Program-made: the position numbers and the translations under genes
The notes under the pieces: generated by a model
Told to the model about the DNA's origin: nothing
Seen by the model: the letters and a program-made list of their open reading frames with translations, nothing else
The model's database searches: none
Source of the DNA: Candidatus Tectimicrobiota bacterium
Lineage (GTDB): Bacteria > JACPSX01
Assembly: GCA_016193065.1 (NCBI GenBank)
Contig: JACPSX010000019.1
Location: forward strand, 1 to 12,134
Direction of reading: 5' to 3'
DNA: 12,134 bases
Shown here: one piece after another, positions 6,988-12,134 of the stretch
How the letters are laid out: every line of letters begins with the position of its first letter
How positions within the stretch are numbered: the stretch's first letter is position 1

Positions 6988-8187
6988 TCACAGTTCTCGC
7001 TGCAGGAAATAAGAATGAAACGGATCGCAGGCCGTCATTCGGCCGAACCCCTCCGCCCGCCGGTCGCCGACGCTCTCGCGCTCGATTTCTTGCAGCCGGT
7101 CGATCACCGGTTTTCCATCGTAGCCCGGGGGCAGGCGAAAAAGTAGGACGGAGCCACGCCCTAAAGCCCATGTATCAGGCTTGGGCAAGTTCAGCGCCGC
7201 ATTCCAACCCGGCACAACAGCGGCGCTCAGGACACTGCGACGCCGATCCGCCTCACGGGGTAATTTGAAGTCGTCCGCCTTTATCCCGTCCAATATTGGC
7301 TCACCAGCGGGATCGTGTAGGGCAAGGTGGCTTTGCAGCGTTAACGAGAAATACTCGCCTTTCGGTTGACGCTCGAACAGGCCCCACAGAGTTCGCGCGG
7401 CTTCATTTAATGCGGCCCACCGATCAGCAATGGTCTGCCTTTCGGCCGGGGCTGCCCCCCACCCAGCTACAGACAACTGCCCCAACCCCCGGCTGCGTCC
7501 ATAGCCCACGGCGATTCGCTGCCGGTATCCGGCCACCTCGATCAACTTGGAACGCAATTCCTCCGGCAGAGTAACCACGCCACGGAAGAGTACGTCCTCA
7601 TGGACATCGCTCTCCTCGATGACTTCATGCGAAAACAGCATCCCGTGCGCCGCCGTTCCGGAGGCCCGCTCAATCGCAGTGGTGGTGATTGTTCGCTTCC
7701 GCACGGTCACCCGCCGAAACCCCTCTAGCGATGTGTAATAACCTGACTCCAGGCGGTCCCGTCTTTCACGACGTCCGACGCTCCTGCAGTCTGGGCAGTA
7801 AAGCCAGCCATTGTGCTCCAGCGGGTCGGGCTGTTCCATTTCACTTGCCAGCTCAAACCGGAGCAGCCCGTCCGTGAGGCTCGTAGATTCGTGATTGCCG
7901 AAGCGCTTGCACGCTACCGCTGTCGCCGGCATCAGATGTGCCAGACCATGGTGATCACTCGGGATAGGGAGGAAATCCGAAAAACGGACGACCTCAGACA
8001 GAAACAGGTCCCTGAAAGTCGGCTCTTGCGACCGCTCCGGAACGCCGGCGAGGTACAAGTCGGCCAATGCGCCCCGGACGGAGCTAGCGGGCAGATAGTC
8101 GAGCGTCGGCGCAAACTGTTCACTTGCGCGCCGCCGGTGTAGCGCCAGGGGAGACTCGGCTTTCAGCGTCAGCGTATCAGCGGTCAT
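6988..8187 (-). CDS. csx10: Csx10, Cas5-like subunit of type III-D
   Basis: The product is 399 residues, within or slightly below the family range. Key stretches are LDYLPASSVRGALADLY (29-45), a RAMP loop; MPATAVACK (86-94) followed by YCPDC (130-134), a likely zinc site; TAIERASGTAAHGMLFSHEV (170-189), a signature I associate with Csx10; and AVGYGRSRGLGQL (226-238), the Gly-rich loop. Csx10 is the III-D Cas5 equivalent, expected to hold the crRNA 5' handle and sit beside Cas10. The ATG at 8187 overlaps the stop of the preceding cas7 as ATGA, which fixes the start; an upstream extension to 8304 lies wholly inside that gene. The C-terminal part (about 285-399) is a second, less conserved RAMP-like half. 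No break is seen. Confidence 0.88.
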   Translation of the reverse strand: MTADTLTLKAESPLALHRRRASEQFAPTLDYLPASSVRGALADLYLAGVPERSQEPTFRDLFLSEVVRFSDFLPIPSDHHGLAHLMPATAVACKRFGNHESTSLTDGLLRFELASEMEQPDPLEHNGWLYCPDCRSVGRRERRDRLESGYYTSLEGFRRVTVRKRTITTTAIERASGTAAHGMLFSHEVIEESDVHEDVLFRGVVTLPEELRSKLIEVAGYRQRIAVGYGRSRGLGQLSVAGWGAAPAERQTIADRWAALNEAARTLWGLFERQPKGEYFSLTLQSHLALHDPAGEPILDGIKADDFKLPREADRRRSVLSAAVVPGWNAALNLPKPDTWALGRGSVLLFRLPPGYDGKPVIDRLQEIERESVGDRRAEGFGRMTACDPFHSYFLQREL

Positions 8188-8930
8188 GGCTGCGCCTCCG
8201 CATCGTCCCTGTAAAGCGCCAACGCCTCGACGTTGGCTAGCTGGCGCTCGACGGGGACCTGTCGTCCACCCACGATCACGTTCCCCGGCAAAACGAATAC
8301 ACACTCCCCCGCACCGCGACTCGCCCCGCCGCCCAGGGTCCCAACCGACTTCAGGCCTGCGAAGAGCAGGACCAACTCGTAGTACACGTCCGGAGCGTCG
8401 GCCAAGCTAACGGGGCTCAGCCGCAACCGCCCAATCAATGCCGGTCTGGCTTCATACGTGAGCCCTTCGGCGGTGAACTCGCTCGTGAACAGCCGCGCCT
8501 CCGCTGCCAGGCCGCGTGTCCGGCTCAGTTGGACTTGGGTCCGAGCAATTGTCTGGCCGAATACGGCCCGACTCTCGTGGTTAGGACGGAGCCCCTCTAC
8601 CCACTCTTCGATCAGGCGTGCTGATTGCCAGCGGAGGTCGGTACCCTGCCCTGGCGCGCCGAAGATCCTGCAAACCAGGCAGGTGTCCCGGTGCCGCACC
8701 ATCTGCCGGGCATGAGGCGCGCGGCAGTCGCCAATCCCATGCAAGGAGGCCAGCGCCTCGCATGCCGAGCGGACTTTACCCTTCAGGGTGCTTCCCGGAA
8801 TGTAGGCCAGCCCGTCCCGTCCCTTCACCACCGTGCGATTCACCATCCCACGCGAAAATCCTGTCCCGATGTGCATTGGGCCGCGCGTCTGGACGATGAG
8901 GCTGGGTAACTCGATGGATGTCGGCTGCAT
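8184..8930 (-). CDS. cas7: Cas7/Csm3-like RAMP protein, no Csm3-type catalytic Asp
   Basis: The product is 248 residues. I chose the ATG at 8930, which has GGGGGAG four bases upstream; the GTG at 8933 is too close to it. GPMHIGTGFSRG (17-28), AYIPGSTLKGKVR (42-54), DTCLVCRIFGAPG (82-94) and SVGTLGGGASRGAGE (195-209) are the standard Cas7 loop, cysteine pair and Gly-rich motif. Where Csm3 has its cleaving Asp (IDNPVIRD), this protein reads MVNRTVVK, so it probably binds crRNA without cutting target. It lies ten bases after cas10 and overlaps csx10 by ATGA. Its place beside the Cas10 and Cas5 genes matches the first Cas7 gene of III-D loci. Confidence 0.87.
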   Translation of the reverse strand: MQPTSIELPSLIVQTRGPMHIGTGFSRGMVNRTVVKGRDGLAYIPGSTLKGKVRSACEALASLHGIGDCRAPHARQMVRHRDTCLVCRIFGAPGQGTDLRWQSARLIEEWVEGLRPNHESRAVFGQTIARTQVQLSRTRGLAAEARLFTSEFTAEGLTYEARPALIGRLRLSPVSLADAPDVYYELVLLFAGLKSVGTLGGGASRGAGECVFVLPGNVIVGGRQVPVERQLANVEALALYRDDAEAQP

Positions 8931-8940
8931 CACTCTCCCC

Positions 8941-10347
8941 CTACTCCTCAGGCAACACGAATTGGTAAGCCTCGATCAAATCAGCGAGCGCAGTTGTATG
9001 GTCGATCCTTGGCGGGTTATTGTCCCGCCGCCATGGCGGCAGGGCCTGGTCACCGTCGCCAAACGCTCTATAGAACTCATCGAGGGCGTCGCGTTGCTCC
9101 TTCCCGATGCGGCCGCCAACCTTGACCCAGCGATATATCGCGTCTGCCTGCGAATGAAATAGGCCCTCGTACAGATATTGAAGCTGACTCCGGGGGAACC
9201 TCGCTTTCTTGAAAGCCTTCACACACTCAAGGAGGGTTCGCGCCTGGTTCAAGGTGTACGGCCTTTGCGTTAGCCGTATCTGGCGGTCTCCGCGAGGGAA
9301 CACAAAAGATTCCTGCGTGAGCACCTCTTCGCGCAGCGTATTCAAATCGCTGCTGCCAGCAGCCGTGACGACCATAAAATCCAGCGAGCCCGTACGGTAT
9401 CCCTCCTCGGCACAGCGCTGCTTTGCTCGTTTGAGCAACTGGCCAGCCAGGCTATGGCAAGCGGCCATCGGAAAACCTGCGTGAGCCAACACGACAGCCG
9501 TCCCCAGCGTAAGGGGCTTTTCATCGGGCAGGTGTCCCGCCCTCAAGGCCTCTCGGGAATCCCGTTCAAACGTCGCCGTTATCTCCAGTGCAACCGATAG
9601 GGCCATATCTCCGGCTGTAACCAGCATCAGGACATCCCTCACCGTTTTCTGAATCAGTTGATCCAGCTTGTCGGCAAAGGCCCCGTACTCCTCTGCACCT
9701 GCGAGCTGCTTCAGCCGCTCGCCGATACTATTCCCGTCCGAGTACATGAAGCCGATATAGCCGGGGGGCCGCGCGACTGCCCCGAGAGCATTCAAGTCTT
9801 CCGGCGCGTTCACATCCCGGTTTCGGTCGAATGCCTGCCTCTTGGCGTAGCATGAATGACAGATCGCCGACTGATCTAGGTGCGAGACCCTCGAGGCGGG
9901 ATGGCGCTCGCAGGCCGCGCATGGCTGCGTATACGATTCGATCCCTGGCAACAGCCGGCGGGCTTTCTCATCCTTCGCCTCTCGCAGTTTGAGCCATGCC
10001 ATGGCCACCCGCTCCCCAAATCCTTCGGTCTTGGTTGCTGGCGCCAGGCGCATCGGCGCACCAGTGATCGATGCGGTCAAGGCCTTGTGGCCATACGAGG
10101 CTTGAACCACGTTGATGATGTGTTTGGCCTTCGCTTCGGAGGGTGCCAACAACACCGCCGAGCCTCCCGCCGCGAAGACAATCTCACAGTCGGGACACAC
10201 CGGTCGAACCACACGCCCCAATTCCGCCCTGCTGTTTAACTCGGTGAGCAACCAGCTCGCCCCTCTCACCTCACGGAGTTTGTCGGTGGCGAACACGTAC
10301 TCCTTGATCCGGTCTGTGTCAAAGCAGACAAGATATTCATCACTCAT
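8941..10347 (-). CDS. cas10: Cas10, HD-less type III-D large subunit with altered GGDD site
   Basis: The product is 468 residues, short for Cas10 because there is no N-terminal HD nuclease, as is common in III-D. FDTDRIKEYVFATDKLREVR (9-28) begins Palm 1, with GGSAVLLAP at 61-69. Zinc-finger cysteines are at 143, 146, 163 and 166. Palm 2 starts with GFMYSDGNSIGERL (199-212), which keeps the conserved Asp. The expected GGDD reads AGDM (245-248), followed after only three residues by VALEITATF. Family members normally have a longer strand and a Pro-Ala segment here, so about ten residues including the second catalytic Asp seem deleted. LTLGTAVVLAHAGFP (279-293) and the helical C-terminal domain are intact. 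The ATG at 10347 has AGAGGAAGGA six bases upstream. It is the structural large subunit; cyclic-oligoadenylate synthesis is doubtful. Confidence 0.92.
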   Translation of the reverse strand: MSDEYLVCFDTDRIKEYVFATDKLREVRGASWLLTELNSRAELGRVVRPVCPDCEIVFAAGGSAVLLAPSEAKAKHIINVVQASYGHKALTASITGAPMRLAPATKTEGFGERVAMAWLKLREAKDEKARRLLPGIESYTQPCAACERHPASRVSHLDQSAICHSCYAKRQAFDRNRDVNAPEDLNALGAVARPPGYIGFMYSDGNSIGERLKQLAGAEEYGAFADKLDQLIQKTVRDVLMLVTAGDMALSVALEITATFERDSREALRAGHLPDEKPLTLGTAVVLAHAGFPMAACHSLAGQLLKRAKQRCAEEGYRTGSLDFMVVTAAGSSDLNTLREEVLTQESFVFPRGDRQIRLTQRPYTLNQARTLLECVKAFKKARFPRSQLQYLYEGLFHSQADAIYRWVKVGGRIGKEQRDALDEFYRAFGDGDQALPPWRRDNNPPRIDHTTALADLIEAYQFVLPEE

Positions 10348-10450
10348 AAGGATTCCTTCCTCTTGGCCTCAAGCCCCTCGGTTGCGTTCGGTGGACTATG
10401 GGATTGAGCCCCTCAAGTACCTCTATATTTTTCCCATCGAACACGCTCAT
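10340..10450 (-). other. 36-codon open frame ahead of cas10, start resembles GyrB/ParE
   Basis: In the gap between cas6 and cas10 an ATG at 10450 opens a 36-residue frame that ends eight bases inside cas10. It begins MSVFDGKNIEVLEGLNPI and keeps HR soon after. This resembles the start of type II topoisomerase B subunits (IxVLEGLxPVxxRP). After that the likeness fades. It could be a small gyrB-like relic, a short upstream ORF coupled to cas10 translation, or chance. The region before its ATG has GGTGAG about nine bases away, a moderate site. Confidence is low. Confidence 0.3.
10404..10416. promoter_or_regulatory. perfect 5-bp inverted repeat upstream of cas10
   Basis: TTGAG CCC CTCAA is a perfect inverted repeat about 57 bases upstream of the cas10 start. 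A related GCCCCTCGG occurs again at 10372-10380. It may be a small operator or RNA hairpin, or simply part of the gyrB-like short frame that it overlaps. Confidence 0.25.
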
Positions 10451-10542
10451 GCCCGTAACTCACCGGCGTAAGGGTTCCGGACAGGAGCCCGCGCGGTATT
10501 CCTGGCGCTTGATTGTCGAATAACGCGCGCAGGCGCAGGCAC

Positions 10543-10556
10543 CAGAGCGAACTCTG
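10543..10556 (-). terminator. small UUCG-loop hairpin just after cas6
   Basis: On the transcript this reads CAGAG UUCG CUCUG, a five-base-pair stem with a UUCG loop, seven bases past the cas6 stop. It has no following U-run, so it is not a standard terminator. It could protect the cas6 mRNA end or attenuate transcription into cas10. Confidence 0.3.
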
Positions 10557-10563
10557 CTCTCCC

Positions 10564-11616
10564 TCACCTTGAATCGGGCAGAGCCAGCTTGAATAGGCCC
10601 AGCCCGAAGACGGTGCCCTTCCCCACGTGCACCCATTCTCCCAATCGGAGGAGCGGCAAGAATTCATCCAGCGCGCCCCGGAACTGGGCCGAGCCAACGA
10701 AGCCCCCCATGAGCATGGTCGTCTCCTGCCGGGCCGAGTACCGCTGCCACTCTACCCACCGGAGATCCTTTGCCACAGCCTCAACCGCCTGCGCCCGCTG
10801 GATGAGGCCCCGGAAGTCCAGGTCCAGGCGCTGGCCGCAATGGAAATAGGAGAGGGTGGAGAGGCGCCGCAGGAGGTTTCGGATGAGAATGTGGAACTCC
10901 AGGTCGGAGGCCAGGCGGTTCTCGAACTTGAGGCGGGTCGGGGTCAGGAACTCAATGCCCAAACGACCGTGATCGTGACCGTGGTCGTGATCGTCATCGT
11001 GATCGTGGGCGTGATCGTTGGGGTGGTCGTGGACGGCGAACAGCCGTGATCGTGATTCGTGTTCGTGGCCGTCCGAGGCTTCGGCGCCGGTGCGGATGCG
11101 GAAGTCGTCGCGCAAAACCCTGCGGTCGCCTGCGTAGATCATCGCCCACCCATCCGGCCCGCGATTCCTGGTCTCTCCGCGGACCTCGGCCAGGCGGTAC
11201 CGGCCGTGCTGTCGGCCGAGCCCGGTCCGACCCAGTTCCTCGAAGGCCACGATAAAGTAGGGTAGGTAATCAATCCCCCGCCCGATGAGCGTCAGGCCGA
11301 ACTCCAGGGAGTCGCCGGCCGCGTAGTTCCGGCGCCCATTCAGGGGCGGCTCGATGACGAAAGGATGGGGCGCGGCCGGGTACTTCCGGAGCATTTCGGT
11401 GTCGGCCGCCGGGGGCGTCTCGAAGACGTACTGGTACGGGCACTGCTGGCGGACCAGGCACCGGTCGCACTCCCCGTGCCGAACCACGCAGACCGCCCGC
11501 TTGAAGGCATGCCCGAATCCACCGCGCAGGGCAGATCCCGCGTACTCGGGGATCTGCAAACGCTCCTCGGCCTCGATCACGAATTTGAACTTGCCGACCC
11601 GGAAGCCATCCAGCAC
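10564..11616 (-). CDS. cas6: Cas6-family pre-crRNA endoribonuclease with His/Asp-rich insert
   Basis: The product is 350 residues. I chose the GTG at 11616, nine bases after GGGAG; a TTG at 11637 would add seven residues. LQIPEYAGSALRGGFGHAFK (21-40) is the typical opening of the PF10040-type Cas6 proteins. Cysteines 43, 50, 53 and 59 (VCVVRHGECDRCLVRQQCPY) match a cluster usual in this group, perhaps a metal site. The C-terminal VGKGTVFGLGLFKL is the Gly-rich RAMP loop. Its role is cutting the array transcript at each repeat; the catalytic residues cannot be assigned by eye. Residues 196-216 are almost all His and Asp (nine His, eight Asp), encoded by an imperfect hexamer repeat, which I do not know from other Cas6 proteins. 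It is the first gene after the promoter and is 216 bases from cas10. Confidence 0.85.
   Translation of the reverse strand: MLDGFRVGKFKFVIEAEERLQIPEYAGSALRGGFGHAFKRAVCVVRHGECDRCLVRQQCPYQYVFETPPAADTEMLRKYPAAPHPFVIEPPLNGRRNYAAGDSLEFGLTLIGRGIDYLPYFIVAFEELGRTGLGRQHGRYRLAEVRGETRNRGPDGWAMIYAGDRRVLRDDFRIRTGAEASDGHEHESRSRLFAVHDHPNDHAHDHDDDHDHGHDHGRLGIEFLTPTRLKFENRLASDLEFHILIRNLLRRLSTLSYFHCGQRLDLDFRGLIQRAQAVEAVAKDLRWVEWQRYSARQETTMLMGGFVGSAQFRGALDEFLPLLRLGEWVHVGKGTVFGLGLFKLALPDSR
10968..11033. repeat. imperfect CGTGAT hexamer repeat inside cas6
   Basis: About eleven hexamer units, four of them exactly CGTGAT and others such as CGTGAC, CGTGGT, CGTCAT and CGTGGG. On the coding strand they read ATCACG-type units giving alternating His and Asp. 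Two more CGTGAT units lie at 11045-11056. The pattern suggests slippage-driven growth, always in frame. Confidence 0.85.
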
Positions 11617-11956
11617 CGCAGGGATCTCCCTAAACAAAAACGCCGCACTTCCCCCGCAGGGAAAATACGGCGACGCCTCCCCCTCCCGACTGACCCATCG
11701 CGTCCGTCCTTTGATGCGACAAGGTGGCCCGATGGTGGGTCGTGAAAATACGCTGTCCCACAGGAGATGTCAACTGCTTTATCCGCATTTGTAGTCTTGT
11801 ACGCGTTTGTACCCCCTCCCGGCAGGGAGAGATCCTATGGCGGATCCCCTCTGAGAGGTATGCGGAGGACCGGACACCTGGGATCCGTCCAGACCGTCAG
11901 GGTGACGCCCCACACAAAGACGGTAGAGCTGCCCCGAGAGTAAGACAGCACCGCCC
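11617..11956. other. non-coding region upstream of the cas operon
   Basis: About 340 bases with no supported gene on either strand. It holds the predicted operon promoter, three TTGTA units just upstream of it, and two copies of GAAAATACG (11661-11669 and 11744-11752), the second covering the -10 box. Plus-strand frames here are short and lack family features. The right part may be the degraded upstream portion of the PIN-domain gene whose end follows; AAPRVRQHR in one frame just before the recognisable part is suggestive. Confidence 0.6.
11745..11773 (-). promoter_or_regulatory. sigma70-type promoter of the cas operon
   Basis: On the minus strand a perfect TTGACA (11773-11768) is followed by 17 bases and TATTTT (11750-11745). 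Transcription would start near 11738, leaving about 120 untranslated bases before the cas6 GTG. Three TACAA units (11811-11807, 11801-11797, 11793-11789) lie just upstream and could bind a regulator. Confidence 0.65.
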
Positions 11957-12067
11957 TACGCCGATGCCATTGCCGTTGCGATCGCACAAAAGGAAGACGC
12001 CATCATCGTGACCGGGGATCCGGAGTTTGGGAATGTCGAACATCTCGTCACGGTTGACTGGCTCTGA
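11957..12067 (+). pseudogene. 3' remnant of a PIN-domain (VapC-like) toxin gene
   Basis: The frame reads YADAIAVAIAQKEDAIIV then TGDPEF and ends VTVDWL before TGA at 12065. YADA and TGDPEF are the last two acidic motifs of PIN-domain RNases, which are usually about 130 residues. Here only the final 36 or so are in one frame. Upstream, the same frame stops at TAG (11924-11926) with no start codon, and a possible continuation lies in another frame, suggesting a frameshift. It points toward the cas operon start, on the opposite strand. A toxin-antitoxin remnant at the edge of a CRISPR island is a common neighbour. It is probably non-functional. Confidence 0.65.
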
Positions 12068-12079
12068 TGCAGAAGCAAC

Positions 12080-12104
12080 CGCAGATGGACGCAGATAAAC
12101 GCCG
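12080..12104. repeat. short CGCAGAT tandem repeat
   Basis: CGCAGATGGA and CGCAGATAAA stand in tandem, followed by a partial third unit (CGCCG). Similar CGCAGAT-rich tracts occur as dispersed intergenic repeats in several bacterial groups, so this may be a copy of such an element marking the edge of the island. Confidence 0.45.
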
Positions 12105-12134
12105 TTGCTCGATAGGTGTGAAAAAGAATGGACC

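Noticed and set aside
8188-8304. N-terminal extension of csx10
   Set aside because: It overlaps the preceding cas7 fully, and the ATGA overlap at 8187 gives a better start.

Overview
The window is a near-complete bacterial type III CRISPR-Cas locus read entirely from the minus strand. From right to left it holds a cas6-family gene (about 11.6-10.6 kb), an HD-less cas10 (10.3-8.9 kb), a Cas7-like gene, csx10 (the Cas5-like subunit), two small Cas11-like genes, two further Cas7/Csm3-like genes, csx19, a fourth Cas7-like gene of the TIGR03986 type, a cyclic-oligoadenylate (cOA) output module (Can2/Card1-like nuclease, Csx15-like protein, Cam1-like membrane CARF protein), and a CRISPR array (five repeats visible) that runs off the left edge. 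Gene order and content (Cas10 without HD, csx10, csx19, several separate Cas7 genes) fit subtype III-D. No adaptation genes (cas1, cas2, RT) lie in the window.

Most genes are tightly packed. Three junctions are ATGA stop/start overlaps and others are spaced 8-17 bases, so one long transcript is likely. A good sigma70-type promoter (TTGACA, 17 bases, TATTTT) precedes cas6 at 11773-11745. Looser gaps occur before cas10 (216 bases) and before the second Cas7 block (156 bases). The repeat 3' end, read on the minus strand, is ATTGAAAC, the usual 5' handle of type III crRNAs, so the array is probably transcribed in the same direction as the genes and may be fed by the operon.

Expected working: the Cas6-family protein cuts the array transcript. 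Cas10, Csx10, four Cas7 proteins, Cas11 subunits and Csx19 form the crRNA-guided complex. Two of the four Cas7 proteins keep the Asp expected for target-RNA cleavage. Cas10 would make cOA, which would switch on the Can2-like nuclease and the Cam1-like membrane protein, with the Csx15-like protein lowering or buffering the signal. The catch is that the Cas10 GGDD site reads AGDM with an apparent small in-frame deletion, so the cyclase may be dead while three cOA-dependent genes remain.

Several gene junctions look damaged: the fourth Cas7/can2 junction, can2/csx15, and the start of the second small subunit. These could be real decay or sequence errors. The right end holds about 340 non-coding bases with the promoter, then a plus-strand PIN-domain gene remnant and a short CGCAGAT tandem repeat. 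GC-rich coding and GTG/TTG starts indicate a GC-rich bacterium; I cannot name the phylum from the sequence.
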